Source of the DNA: Celoporthe dispersa
Lineage: Eukaryota; Ascomycota; Sordariomycetes; Diaporthales; Cryphonectriaceae
Direction of reading: 5' to 3'
DNA length: 64,000 nt
Assembly: GCA_016584495.1 (NCBI GenBank)
Contig: WAID01000004.1
Span: forward strand, 1,922,001 to 1,986,000
The notes under the pieces were generated by a model. The model worked only from the letters and a program-made list of their open reading frames with translations, did not search any database and was not told the origin of the DNA. Below are positions 34,463 through 46,629 of this stretch, one piece after another. The translations under genes were made by a program, and so were the position numbers. How positions within the stretch are numbered: the first letter of the stretch is position 1; each line of letters begins with the position of its first letter.

Positions 34463-35456
34463 TCAAACATCGTTTTCGAACTTGAGTCCAGCCTCCTGTC
34501 TTATCACTCCATAAATCCCAGCAATATCACCGTTCTTGGTGTGTCTCTGGACCGCCTCCAGGTGCCTGTCCGCCGCCTCGACGTTTGGCAGATGGCAACC
34601 AGCATCCTTGGCGATCCTCAGCACATGACCCGCGTCCTTCCTCGCCAGGTCTGCGTGGAAGAGAGGCTCCTCCCGCTTCCAGTAGTCGCCGGTGAGCATC
34701 CTTGAGCTGTACGGCGGATAGAGGCCCGGCAGCATGTGCTCGATGAGCTTGTGCGAGTACTCTGTCCCCAGCCCGCTCTTCTCGGCCAGCACGTGGGCCT
34801 CGGCGATCTGCTCGACCATGTTGAGAACGAACGAGTTGCCGACCAGCTTCAGCTGGGAGGCCTTGCGGTACGGCTCGTCCGACATGTCGATGATCGCGCG
34901 GGAGGTGACGCCCACGAGGTATGGCTTCACCCTGTCTACTGCGCTCTTGGGGCCGGCGGGTACCGGCACGAGCTTTCCGGCGTCCGCCATAGGGCCTGCC
35001 CCGAATACCGGGCAGGCGACGAACTCAGCACCCCCCGAGGTGAGTATCTGGGCGATGGCCTCGGTGGTGTCCGGGTGGATGGTCGAGCAGTCCACGACGA
35101 CCTTCCCCTTGAGGTCGTCGGACTTGGCCAGCGAGTGGACAGTCTCGGTGACGGCCTTGTCATTTGACAGGCAGACGAAGATAACATCGGCCCGAGACGC
35201 GCCAGACTCGAGGGAGTCCGCCACCTCAGACCTGCCCGGCGCGATCTTGGCGCTCAGGTCGGTCGCCCGCTGCCTGGTGCGATTGAAGATGAGCAGTGGC
35301 GAGTCGAGCCCGGCCTTTTCTGCGATATTCTTGGCCATTCCCTAGGTGGTGTGAGTAAGTAAGTATTTACGAGGTTGGGTTGGAGGTGCACCGTAATGTG
35401 AGCGCACTTACCCGACCAATATTGCCCAACCCGATGTAGAGGACCTTGGGAGCCAT
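34463..35456 (-). CDS. 6-phosphogluconate/3-hydroxyisobutyrate dehydrogenase-like NAD(P)-dependent oxidoreductase
   Basis: Beta-hydroxyacid dehydrogenase family member of 307 aa. Exon 1 (35412-35456) encodes MAPKVLYIGLGNIGR, carrying the GxGxxG Rossmann motif at residues 9-14. A 70-bp intron (35342-35411) joins it to GMAKNIAEKAGL. Then come IFVCLSND, VVDCSTIHPDTT, FVACPVFGAGPMADAGKL and the catalytic-type LKLVGNSFVLN (Lys and Asn spaced as in HIBADH), with a C-terminal all-helical domain. This supports a reductase/dehydrogenase of the HIBADH/GLYR1-like group. The exact substrate cannot be told from sequence. The gene is not frameshifted. Confidence 0.88.
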
Positions 35457-36436
35457 GATTGCCTTCTGGTGTATAAGATCTCAGGTGGTATGAATGGGAT
35501 TGTATCGGGAAGAACCATGTGAATCCCACCCAGAGCAACACCTGGATGAATGCGAAGCCATGATGCTTATATATCCACAAGATTAGCGCCCCACAATGTG
35601 TGGTAGACGCAGCGACTCCCAGCAGAGGCCAGTGTAGTAGTATACATAGTGCTTAAAAGGCGGCGGCGAGCTCTGGAATATCCGTTCCGGCGATTCGGAG
35701 TAAAATCGCTGCACCGTCCCCGATGAGTCAGGGAGCACAGGCTGGCCGAAGCCTGGCTATGTTTATTTCCTAGATTTCCTTCCTAAGTGCCAGACCTTTT
35801 TCCATACTGCACGCCATAGGAATACTTCCATGCCTGTTCTTTTGGTGTTGGAAGCAGAAAGGTATCACAGTCTTAGCCCTGCATCTGCGGCCGGAAGCCC
35901 AAGGGCTGGTGCATGATCTCGCACTTGCGCCTATGTGAATCTACCGAGGCTAGGGTAGTTGGCAGGGTGTACACAAATCGTCTTGCAGGATGGCAGGGCG
36001 AGTACCCAATCTGCTCGCATTTCTGGTGCATGAATCGAAGGATATTGCTCTTCTCTTCAACTTTGTGAGGGTAGGATGCCGCTGGGAGAGACTGCAGCGT
36101 CCGAATTCTGACCAAGTTCGCACATAGATCTTCTGAATGCTCAACGCTTAAAGACCGCAACTCCGCCACGTAAAGTCTGCAGACGCCGCATTTATAGTTT
36201 ATAATGCTAGAGACCAGACCTCAAATTCCCTTAATATACCTTTTTGCTGTGCCAGTCGATGCGTTTGTAGCGTTGGCGGGCACCCAACTGCAGGCGAAGG
36301 GCGGCTAACCCGATCTAGCTAATGCGGTAGGCCGATCTGATTACCATATAAAATTCCAACAAGTGAGGACCCTTGCAAGTCCAAACTTTTCCATACCACC
36401 ACAAAGTCTCTATCGACATCGCAAACAGCAGCCACT
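35457..36436. other. Divergent promoter region, dehydrogenase / NSA2
   Basis: 980 bp without a supported gene. A TATAAAA sequence at 36347-36353 lies 84 bp upstream of the NSA2 start and is a plausible core promoter element. Confidence 0.5.
36347..36353 (+). promoter_or_regulatory. TATA-like box upstream of NSA2
   Basis: TATAAAA 84 bp before the NSA2 ATG. The position suits a core promoter, but no transcript data support it. Confidence 0.35.
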
Positions 36437-37380
36437 ATGCCTCAGAACGAGTACATGGAAGATGGCAACGCCTTAACGGCAAACGGTAAATAAGGTCCAA
36501 TACCCTCTCTCCTCTCTTGTTCGAGAACTGACCCGCGCTCTTGATGAATGCAGCCTCGACCACGATGAGCGCGCCCGCAAGCGCGCTGCCCGCGCGGGCC
36601 ACGAGGCCTCTGAGAAGGCTCAGAACCTGCGCGGCCTGCGCGCCAAGCTGCACGCCCAGCAGCGCCACAAGGAGAAGATTCAGATGCGCAAGCAGATCAA
36701 GGCCCACGAGGAGCGTAACGTCAAGTCCGCCGCCCCCTCTGGCAAGGAGCCCGCCGAGCCTCTGCCCGCCTACCTGCTCGACCGCAACAACAACAACCCC
36801 ACCTCTGCGAAGGCTCTCAGCTCGGCCATCAAGAACAAGCGCGCCGAGAAGGCCGCGCGCTTCGCAGTGCCCTTACCAAAGGTCCGCGGGATCTCCGAGG
36901 AAGAAATGTTCAAGGTTGTGAGCACGGGAAAGAAGACACAGAAGAAAGGCTGGAAGCGCATGATTACCAAGCCCACCTTCGTCGGCCAGGACTTCACACG
37001 TAAGTACCCTTCCCCCGCCCCCGTTTCTTTCCGCTACGGTGCTCCTACTGTGGTGATACCGGCTGATTGATTATTTTATAGGGAGGCCCGTCAAATACGA
37101 GCGGTTCATACGCCCCATGGGACTACGCCACAAATACGTCAACCTCACGCACCCAACACTCGGAGTTACGATTCGAGCACCCATCCTCGGCGTCAAGAAG
37201 AATCCGCAGAACCCTCTGTACACCCAGCTCGGCGTACTTACAAAAGGCACAGTTGTGGAGGTGAATGTGAGCGAGTTGGGCATAACAACCACCTCTGGCA
37301 AGGTTGTCTGGGGCCGCTGGGCGCAGATCACGAATAATCCCGAGAACGATGGCTGCGTAAACGCTCTTCTTCTCATCTGA
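36437..37380 (+). CDS. nsa2: NSA2, 60S ribosome biogenesis protein
   Basis: Nucleolar pre-60S maturation factor. Three exons: 36437-36485, 36554-36999 and 37082-37380. Exon 2/3 contains the highly conserved LDHDERARKR, AQNLRGLRAKLHAQQRHKEK, KPTFVGQDFTRRPVKYERF, RPMGLRHKYVNLTHP and GRWAQITNNPENDGCVNALLLI. The first exon reads MPQNEYMED and then leaves the expected frame. One extra T after 36463 restores WQRLNGKR and the donor phase. The exons then total 795 nt, 264 aa, close to the usual length of about 260. Without correction the first exon ends in a stop inside the intron, so ORF callers would miss the N-terminus. Confidence 0.95.
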
Positions 37381-38300
37381 AGCCCTAGCACCTGCCGTGT
37401 GACGGACAAGACGCCCTGGCTGTTCTGCGATACCGCTTCCGAGATTACACATGACTGTTCCGACGCGGAGGCAGAGGTGCTGGCGGAGAAGAACGTGCCT
37501 CTGGGGACCTGGAGTATCTGTCGGGATACTATCGAGGACCGACACCAGGGCGAGAGACTGCAGAAGGCTCTACGAAAGAGTCGATACCGCCCACAAGTAC
37601 ATGCTTGTTCGGGGATATCACTGGACTTATGGATATCCAGGGGTATCCCAAGTCCAACCAGAGGACCCGGGAGGAGCGGCCACAGGGCGTCGGCGCGCCC
37701 AAGAATAGAAGGCATATCGCGATGATGATGGTCCTTGGTGATGGTTTTTCTAGGTATCTAAAAGCTGATGGTTTCTGGGCCGAGAGGAGGAACCAAAGTG
37801 GGATACGCATTATTATGCCTTCCTCCTGTGGACACATATAGATACGCACTGGAAGTATAGTGCAAATGGCTGGGAAACGGTCTGCCAAGTAAGGGCCTAG
37901 CAGAACGGTGAACCCTAGGGTTCTACAGCTCCCTCATCAGGACAAGCAAAGAAGCGCAGTCTTTCCAATCATTATTTCCATGACCAAGCTGGGACAAATA
38001 TATCTTCCTCAAAAGGGGGGGAAAAGCGAATGTCATGGGCCAATTCTGATTCATGTCTCCAACCCTAACCCTATCACCGGGACCTTATCAGCCCGTTATC
38101 GAGCCTCAGAGACAGGTCTGTGAGGGCTGCAATGGGGTTTGCCTGGTTGACTCGAGCAGCTGGGCCCCCTACCACTTACACCGATGGCCGGAGATCAATT
38201 TGGGTTTCTATAAATCATCCGACAACGCCTCTTGCAAACCTTGGAGAGATTGTGCTCTCCGACGCCTCCTCTGAGAACCCTCAAGTATGCTTTTGAGATC
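37381..38300. other. NSA2 - ARG14 intergenic region
   Basis: 920 bp with no supported gene. It contains a telomere-like AACCCTAACCCTA (38061-38073) and a TGACTC site (38148-38153). Confidence 0.55.
38148..38153 (+). promoter_or_regulatory. Candidate CPC1/GCN4 site (TGACTC) upstream of ARG14
   Basis: TGACTC lies 153 bp upstream of the start codon of an arginine-biosynthetic gene. A second core, TGAGTC, lies in intron 1 at 38355-38360. CPC1 (Neurospora) and GCN4 bind TGA(C/G)TCA to activate amino-acid genes. The last base here is G, so it is a core match only. Confidence 0.4.
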
Positions 38301-40624
38301 ATGATCCTGCGACGCACTGCCTGGAGGAAGGCGACGGTCATCGCGGAGGTGAGTTGAGTCCACAGACACATACAATATGAACCGGCATCGCTCTTTTCGC
38401 ATGCACGCAACGCCCCTTGCCCCAAAAATCCACTCAGATCCTGCAAAGCCTCCCCTCCTCCTCCTTCCTCCTCCCCCAAACAACGTCACAGATATTTCTG
38501 ACAGAGACAACCAACAAATCACAGTCATCAGCAAGGACGAAATGCAGTAGCTCAAATGGCTCGGCGGCGGCATCTGCTGCCACTCAGAACTTCCGCGTGG
38601 CGTCCCCAAAAGACGAGATCTCGCAGGGCTACCTCAAGGAACACTACGCCTCCATCTCCAGGAAGGCCCAGCAGGAGAGATCACGGGACAGGGTGAGATA
38701 TTTCAGCGTCATCAGGTTTATGTGGTGTTTCTGCGGCTGAACGGTTGTCGTCAAGGATTTTTACGTCTCCGTCCTGGAGTCTTCATCAGCCACGAAGCGA
38801 GACGCGAAGCTGTATCTCCAGACATTCGGACCAACGGTGACAAAGAACCCTTCTCAGCTCTCACCAGGAGGGACGGGTGGGGGTGGTGCCCTGTCGAGCT
38901 CAGCCATCCGCGTGGACCCGTTGACCAACGGGACTCGGTCTATCTACGAGACGCCTCGGTTCGTCCAGGGATCCGACACGGCAAAACAAGCCGCCGTGGG
39001 CGCTCTGCCGCACGTCGCCATCATCAAATTCAGACTCCCGCAGGACGTCGATGACGCCACCTTGAGAGGTGTCGCAAAGACGATCGCCCAGCTCAGGGCC
39101 CTCGGGCTCCTCAGCGTGGTTGTCCTGGACTGCGAGCTCAGGCCTGACGACACGCAGTGGTCGCGCCGCCTGAACAAGCAGATCTACCGGCTCGCTGGCG
39201 CCGTTGATGAATATGGAGAGCCCTGGACGACCATCGTCGACGCGGCACTTACGACACGGCCTGATTCCTCACCGGACCTGCAGCCCTTGTTGAGTTCTCG
39301 CGGGGTGCTTGTCGACGAGGACAGATCCCTCTTGTTGTCGTTGCTCAAGGGCTCCGCCGCCATCGTTCCACCTGTCGTTCAAGGGGAGGATGGAAAGTCC
39401 CGTCCCGTTGATCCCAATGATGCTGTTGTTTCTATCACACGTTACCTATCTGGGTTGCAGTTTGCGGGCAGCCCTGCGGCTGGAGCTGACACCAAAGGCA
39501 TCGCACCGCCCTCCAAGAAGGCTTTCGTCGACCGCATTATCGTATTGGATCCCCTCGGTGGCATTCCTGCCAAGAATCGCTGGAACAACGCCCATGTCTT
39601 TCTGAACCTGGAGGACGAGCTTGAGACGGCCAAGGCACACCTGGAGTCTATGGCCTCGGCCACGACTTACCCTCACCAGGCGAGTGTGAAAAGGGTGGTG
39701 GAAAGCACTAAGCCCCTGGAAGCCCATCTTAAGAATCTCGACTTGACCAAGAAAACCTTGGCCATCCTGCCTCCCACGTCATCAGCTCTCATCACAACCC
39801 CCAGAGAAGCTGCCAACCTACAGCCTCAGGTGGAGGAAGCGAGCACCATAGACCTCGTTGGCTCGGTGGGAACCAGGAGGAGCCACAACCCGTTGATCCA
39901 CAACCTCCTCACAGACAGACCGTCGCACTCATCATCCTTACCTCTCGGGCGTATCAAGCCCATCCTCCGGAATACGAACCCTGCATCGAGCCCTGTCATG
40001 TCACCCACCACACTGGCAAAGAGGGGCATGCCCGTGACCATATATCCGGAACCATCCTCGCGAGGATGGACCCCGCCCAGGCCTGGCGAGCCCAGGCTCA
40101 AGCTCACTGACACGTGCATCGACCTGCCGCGGCTTGTCCACCTCATCGACGACTCCTTCAATCGAAAGCTGGACGTCCAAGACTACCTCAAGAGGGTAGA
40201 GAAGAGCCTGGCGGGGATCATCATCGCAGGCGAGTACGAAGGCGGCGCCATCTTGACGTGGGAGCGTCCCTTCGGCATGGACGAACAGGAACTCTACGAG
40301 AGCGGCCGCCTCGTACCATATCTCGATAAGTTCGCCGTGCTGAAGAAGAGCCAGGGCGCCGGAGGCGTGGCAGATATTGTCTTCAACGCCATGGTGCGGG
40401 ACTGCTTCCCCGAGGGAGTCTGCTGGCGGAGCAGGAAGAACAACCCCGTGAATAAGTGGTATTTCGAGCGCTCGAGGGGGACTATGAAGCTGCCAGGATC
40501 CAACTGGTCCATGTTCTGGACAACCCCGAATGTGGTCCTGCAGGATCAGCGGATCAGAGATTATGAGGATGTGTGTCGGCACATACAGCCGTCGTGGGCT
40601 GACAACAAACATGTTGTTGACTAG
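38301..40624 (+). CDS. arg14: N-acetylglutamate synthase, mitochondrial (arginine biosynthesis)
   Basis: Mitochondrial amino-acid N-acetyltransferase that makes N-acetylglutamate from acetyl-CoA and glutamate, the first step of ornithine/arginine synthesis (Neurospora arg-14, yeast ARG2). Three exons: 38301-38348, 38438-38692 and 38756-40624; 723 aa. The N-terminus MILRRTAWRKATVIAE is basic and Ser-rich downstream, like a matrix-targeting presequence. Conserved blocks are SYxVLES-like DFYVSVLESSSATKRDAKLYLQ split over lines 38756-38820, the kinase-like fold (VDRIIVLDPLGGIPA) and the C-terminal acetyltransferase domain (IIIAGEYEGGAILTWE and VNKWYFERSRGTMKLP). The frame is intact. The intron-exon joins are both phase 0. 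Confidence 0.95.
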
Positions 40625-43137
40625 AGAGAATCAAAAATCAAGGAGAGGGAAAAAAAAATGCGAGGAACAGAAAGCTTCTCGTGCTGTCTCCTTTGGCTGT
40701 TGTCCACCCTAGGTTTGTGGATATCAGGCTTCTTCCAGTCCAATTACGATGTGGGGGGTACGTGCCCACGTCACGGCCTCCTCATGTGGTTCTCCATACG
40801 AGCTCCCACGAGCGTCGGGGTTGCAGCGTCACTCTAGTATCTGTCGTACCTTTTGTGTGATTTTCATGTCCAGCAGTGTGCCGTAGTCACCTAGGTTTGA
40901 TCGAGCCCTCGCTTTCAGCCGGCTTTGCTCGCCTGGTCATTGTAGACTCGCAGGCAGTGCTAAAAGCTAGACCCTCTGGGAGTGGCGGCCCAGGGTCCCA
41001 CGGTGGCTATACAGCCACTTGGGACGGCGTTTATGTCCTCGGGAGATTTCAAGGCCAGCATGATACAATGACGAGGACAAGAGAACAGGAGTATCATCAA
41101 GGTCGTGCAGCCTGGCGGGGCAGGACCGACGACCTCGGGCACGCCACTGCGGCGTTCAGGCCGCTCTCATCGTAGCGTGAAGTAGAAGAACAAGATGCAC
41201 TGTTGATACATGAGATAATGCAGTGCCACTCGCTGTCGCTGCTTAGCTGAGGAGTATAGGCCAGGGGGAGGGGGCGCAGCCCGGGGAGGAGTTCCGGCGT
41301 CAAATGACTGGCCCTCCTCGTTCCTGCGACTTGCAGACAGGCAAGACAGGAAGGGCAGGAAGCAAGAGAGAGAGAGAGAGCAGGGGCAAATTCCAATACG
41401 TTCTGTAGACACCATGGTGGGCGTGCAAGATGTCCTGCAGGTACGGCCGTGGCGAGGAACTACGCCTCGGTTTAAGAAGCCATCGCAATCAGCCTAGCAC
41501 GGGTGGTGAGGTGTGTGGAGGGGTGCTGTCTAGTGATTGGTCCGCAGCTCAAGATCAGCTTAGGCCTGTGCAAGATGGGGTCACGGGCCAGCTGACCTAC
41601 CTGCAGGAGCGGGCGGCAGGTTTCAGGAGCGAGTTCTCCAGTGAGGCTTGCTGCTGATCGAGATGCTGAGGCAGGACCTAACCCACGTGCTAACCCAGCT
41701 TGCTGCAGCAGTCGAGGTGCCGCCACCTTGCATCAGCAAGACGGATTGGACTAGATTGGCCGTTCTGCGGGGAGATGTGAGTCGACCAATCTCTCTCTCT
41801 CTCCCTCTCCCTCCCTCATAGCTTTGTGGTCCCGTAGTGGTACCAGCTGTACTCGTCGATTGTGCCGAATCGAGTGATCGGGGCAGTACGAAGCAAGGAT
41901 GGACTCTGAGGTTCTTCTTATTCTTGTTGAGCAGAGAGGGAGTACTTTACTGCTGGCTAGGCCGTCTGCACCTGTGGTGGGGTTCTGTCAAGCCACAATG
42001 GCGGGGGATCGTGTGGACCTGTGCTGCTGTAAAGGTCAGGGGGCCCACCAAAACCCACTAGACGCTACGTCACCCGTCCGCCCAAGCTCCCTCGAACCCC
42101 CCTGCTGAGAACCTTGATGCCTGCTGCTGCCGCTGCAAGTAGAGTAGACTGAACAGGCCTGGGTAGGTGTGCTGCCGCCATGCCATCAACCTGAGGGAGC
42201 TGCAATGCTGTGCTCATATTGCCCCCCAGGGGTGAGGGAGGCACCAGGCCGTCCTGCAGTGCCACGGTTGAGTCCGAGCTCAGCTCGTATAGGTCTGATG
42301 ACATGCAACAAGGCAATCTCTTGATATATGGCCAGTGTCCATCGGTATGTACTATGGTATATATACATGCTGGCGTGGTTCGGTTGGACAAGAGACCGAC
42401 CGCCTCCTCTTTTTCCAGCCCTCACTTCTTTCTCAGACCACCTGCACAGCCATCTGATAGGTCAGTCTACCTCCCCCATTCTTTATAATTTTTGATCCCC
42501 CTTACTATTTCTGCTGCAGCAGAGCGGGCAGGGGAACAAGGATCTTTGCCGCATACGCGGGTGCTGTGCTGCCAATTGCGGTGGGAGAACGGACGACCAG
42601 GATCGTACACGGCAGATGCTTAGACAGACCAGGTGCCCCAGGACGTATAGCTCCTTACAGCTAGCTAGCTACATCAAGTACTGAAAGTACACAGGACTGT
42701 GTAGCAGGTGCTGCTCGTAAGAGGTGGCAGGCTGGGCAGGCTGCAACGCGTCGTCTCGTCTTGTCCTCCCGTCGCCTCCCTTTTAAAAAGATCCGCTGGT
42801 TCCGACCTCTCGGTTCCTCTGTTTCTCGCTCTCTCTCTCTCTCTCTCTCTCGACCTTTCCTTCCTCAGAGCGATTAACCGTCTCCCATTCCACTTGTGGG
42901 AATTCGACAAGCTTCCCCGCAGATATCCTGTGACATTGTATAGCCCACCCACACCCATCATTGACCTCTTTTCATCCTTCTATTACATAAGCGCTTGGCC
43001 CAAGGTCCCCCCTTCCAAGGTCTATCATCCTTGCGTCTCTGTGTTCCTCTCTGTTTCTCTTCAAACAAATCTCCTGATAGTCGACCACCCAAGCCTTCAT
43101 CGCCACCACCCCCCCCACCCCCCAAGAAAACAACAAG
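40625..43137. other. ARG14 - DUF1774 gene intergenic region
   Basis: 2.5 kb with only short ORFs without recognisable domains. Contains (AG)n at about 41367-41382, (CT)n at 42829-42851 and a TACTATGGTA motif near 42349. The CT tract lies about 290 bp before the next start codon and may belong to its promoter or 5' UTR. Confidence 0.55.
42829..42851. repeat. (CT)n microsatellite
   Basis: Perfect CT run of 23 bp, upstream of the DUF1774-like gene. Confidence 0.9.
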
Positions 43138-44150
43138 ATGGATCACTTCAACCGGAGTATGCTGTTCTGCCTTCCCTCCCTATGGATGATGTCCTGACCC
43201 CAACCGCAATCTGACCAGCTCTAACCGCCCTATAGTGAACCCATTCTCCAAGAGGGACTCCCATAGCCCTTCGGCCGTCATCACCTACAAGGTCTTGACC
43301 CTGCTCACATGGCTTCTCTCCGTCGTTGTTTCCATCTACTATTCGGTCGCCTCGCCTGCCGACGACCTTGAGCATGGCCGGACCATTCCGGGCCAGAATG
43401 TCCTGCACCCGTCTGGCTTCAGCCTCGACTTCCCGCTCGTGGATGCATACTTGTAGGTACCACTGCGTAGGCATCTCAGACATGTCTCTCGTGCTAAAAG
43501 AGAGAACCACCAGTATCGTCCTCTTCATACTGCAGCTCGGCTACATCTTCCACCTCTTCTCGAGCGATGTCGAGAAGGTCAACGCCGCCTGCGCCTGCGG
43601 CTCCCACTTCATCCTGAACAACCTCCTCCACTTCGCCTTCGTCATGCTCTTCGTGCGGGGTCACTTCGTCTGGGCCGAGGTCATCCTCATCGTCAACTTC
43701 TTCAACCTCTCTTCTCTCGCCTTCCGCCACCATGCGTACCCGCGCTTCATCCACGCCCCCGTGGTCTCGGGCCCCACGGCGTGGACCTTTGTAGCCATCT
43801 ACTGGAACGGCGCCATCATGGTGCCTCATGAGGACAGCCTAGTCGCGAGGATCTTCGCCAACATCTTCGTCTGGTCCATCCTCGCGTACGGCCTCTTCTT
43901 CATCGTCGCCTACAAGGACTACACGATGGGTTTCTGGCTCAGCGTTCTTGCCGCCTCTCTGGGCGCCGCTCAGTTCCAGCGCCAGATCATTGCGCTCCAG
44001 TGGATCTTTGCGTTTGTCATCCTGGCCATCCTCTTCATCTTGTCTTTTGTCGTGGCCATCGCCGCCTGGACGGGCCGTGAGCTGGGCTGGGGCAAGAAGA
44101 ACCAGGATGCTGCTGATGCCGAGCGTGCTCCGCTGCTGGCCGACAGCTAG
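43138..44150 (+). CDS. Multi-pass membrane protein, DUF1774-like
   Basis: Predicted polytopic membrane protein of 293 aa, function unknown. Three exons: 43138-43156 (MDHFNR plus one base), 43236-43452 and 43505-44150. The first intron (79 bp) joins to MNPFSKRDSHSP and the second (52 bp) joins VDAYL to TTSIVLFILQLGYIFHLFSSD. About seven hydrophobic segments are visible, including TLLTWLLSVVVSIYYSVA, IVLFILQLGYIFHLF, FILNNLLHFAFVMLFV, IFVWSILAYGLFFIVAY and WIFAFVILAILFILSFVVAIAAW. The C-terminal tail is Lys/Asp/Glu-rich and ends PLLADS. The MNPFxxRDS start and LFILQxGYI motif recall fungal DUF1774 proteins; that assignment is from memory of the family. Confidence 0.75.
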
Positions 44151-44760
44151 GCTGAGCTCAGGTCTGGGAGAAGCCGCTGTCCAGGCTGACCTCGTATGAT
44201 CTGGCCGGTTGTGAGCAGCGGCATTGGTATCAGCTGCGTGTTGGCAGGGACTAATGGCGGGGATCTGGGCTGAACAGGCTTGGAGAAGAGGCGTGTCTCT
44301 CTCGACATCGAGACTCAAAAATGCAGAGATGTGTGGGCACCAGGCTCTGGACGGCAGTTTTCAGCACATGTGCTCTCAAAAGAAAAAAAAAATAAGAAGG
44401 AGGCAGCCCAAAGCTAGGCAAAACCATATCTCATCCGGATGGGTAGGCAGCGGCGGTTTGGAAAATAAGGTGGTGTAAGATGCGGGCCAGAAAGTGTTGT
44501 CTTTTTATTCTTTTTTCTTCTTCTCTTTCCTTCATCTCTCTGATAGCTTACTGACGGTCTCTTGAGCCCAAAATGGACAGTGGGAAATGTCTTTTTGTGA
44601 TGCTGCCACATAAATAGCCTGCCAGTCTGCACCACAGTGTGCTTACATAATCAATTTGAGCCTAGGACAGTGGTTGATCCCTTCCTGCCGCTGCTGCGCT
44701 CATGCCCCCGAAACTTTATAATGACGACCACCGTTCTCGCGACAGCAATCCCTGCGACGT
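44151..44760. other. Intergenic region upstream of PPT2
   Basis: 610 bp with no supported gene. An ATG at 44722 opens a 64-codon reading frame in a different frame that overlaps the PPT2 start, a possible uORF. Confidence 0.45.
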
Positions 44761-45454
44761 ATGGCAACGTCAAGAGTATTGAAGAGGTTCCCCTTGAACC
44801 TGAATATCGGGACCGACATTTGTCATGTGGTCAGAATTCGGCAGATCCTGGAGTCAACCAGAGGCACACGGTTCATCGAGAGGATCCTAAACCAAGACGA
44901 AAGACGCCATCTTAAGGTCCAGCCACTCCTCCTTTCGAAGCAGACCACACCGCCCCTCCCCGCCCATGACACCGCTCATTTCACCTCGCGCCGAGCCTCG
45001 AGCCCGCACAAGCGCGCGGCAGACCAGGCGGCAGACAGTGCATGCCCCATTGGCCCCAGCGCCCACGACCTCCAGGTCGCTGCTACCTTTATGGCGGGCA
45101 GGTATGCATGTTTCCTTCCGGCCCCCCTTCCCCTGCATCCTGGAGAAAAAAAAAAAAGAATTTTTTGTCTCGCGACCCAATCTCACTCGCTGCTCCACCC
45201 CAATCACGATGGCTGAACCTGCAGTGACCACCAGATTCGCCGCCAAGGAGGCCGTCATCAAGGCCCATCCTCACAGGGCGCTCACCTGGCACGACATCAC
45301 CGTCCGAAGCCAGACCTCGGTGCACCCAGACAGGAAAGGGGCTCCAGTTGCTATCATAAGGGGCGAGGTGGAGGACCAGGAAGCCCTCATCAGCATCAGT
45401 CATGATGGTGATTACGCGACGGCCGTCTGCCTCGGGTATGGAGCTGAGACATGA
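44761..45454 (+). CDS. ppt2: 4'-phosphopantetheinyl transferase, mitochondrial holo-ACP synthase type
   Basis: AcpS-type transferase of 186 aa that moves 4'-phosphopantetheine from CoA to an acyl carrier protein, probably the mitochondrial ACP (yeast Ppt2; PptB in filamentous fungi). Two exons: 44761-45101 and 45235-45454, with a 133-bp intron. The start is ATG 44761 (MATSRVLKRFPLNLNIGTDICHV), placing the Mg-binding Asp of IGTDI at residue 19. The second motif, spliced across the intron, is FMAGR-FAAKEAVIKAH (KEA Glu). The end is LISISHDGDYATAVCLG. A charged linker between the motifs is typical for fungal members. It is the short stand-alone form, not the Sfp/NpgA type of secondary metabolism. 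Confidence 0.9.
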
Positions 45455-46629
45455 GCGCATATGCCGCTTTTCCGTACCGCCGACGCTTGGCTTTGAGACT
45501 GCGTCTTCGAGCAACCGGAGTTGCTGGGATCCGTCCCATGATTACTTGGCCTGTCGGCGGCAGCCGAACCAGCATGTCCCTGAAGGCGGTCTACGTGGAG
45601 AACGGAAGTGGTTGAGACATGAGCTTACCCGCGGGCTTTACATATCGAATGTTCCGGTCTGAAACGAATGGTCAGCATACCTCATATGCACAGCGCAGCC
45701 CAATGGCCCTGGGGCAGCCCCAGAAATTTCCGAAAACCGGCAGTCATCTGCAGCTGCCGTGGTTGCATTCGCGCCGTCTGCCTCTTATGGGCCTCTAGAG
45801 GCCTCGAATGTCACACAACATGGATGCAGAGGGCAGCTGAAAGCCCGGCAGAAGCAGTGTGGCCCCGTGAATACGAAGTGCAAGGCAGCAGTGCATCTTG
45901 CAAGTCGCTCGGACCGGGCCCGAATTAGCACAAGACTCTATGCGTGTCTTGCCTTGTTTTTGTTTTTTTTCCTTCTTTTTTTCCCGGGTCCCCCAGGATG
46001 TTGATCAGCACTTGAAGAGACGAGCGCTGGCTAATCGCTGCCGAGTCGCTACACCCACATGTCGGCTTTCCCCTTCCGAGGTAGAGCGAAGAAGATCGCT
46101 GATGACTCGGGAGATACACAAGCGGCTGACCTGCAACGGGATTCCCCTGGTCGGCGAGCAGAGTTGAGAGATGGTGATCGGCTGCGCTGGCGCGCTAGGC
46201 TGGCCAATGGGCTTGTGCCATTGGTGTGAGTTGTTCATCAAAGGTCCACAAGGCTATCATCACCTACATCATGCAGGACCACTTTCTGGTACTAAAAAGA
46301 AGTTTCGACTTTTGCTGTGGTAATTCTTGAGCCATTTTTGTCTTTTTTTTTTCTTATTTGTTGCCTATTAATATCCAGCCACTCGCTTTTTTTTCTTCTT
46401 TGGATACTCGTAAGTGCTTGTCTGTCTGCTCGTTCACAAGTACGCTCATTTTTTTCTTTCTTTCTGGTCTATTTGACCATTTCTTTCGTTTACCACAGCA
46501 GTTTTTGTTCACGGCCCAGAATAGGGGCTCATACACTCGCTCGTCTGTCTGTCTTTTCCTGTTCCTTTTTCTTTCGTTTCCAACTGTCTTTCAAGTCTTT
46601 ATTTCCCCCCCTCGCTCTTGACCTACAAG
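45455..46629. other. PPT2 - GMC oxidoreductase intergenic region
   Basis: 1.2 kb with no supported gene. Strong T/C-rich runs from 45955 to 46615 immediately precede the GMC start and resemble a fungal pyrimidine-rich promoter or 5' leader. Confidence 0.5.
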
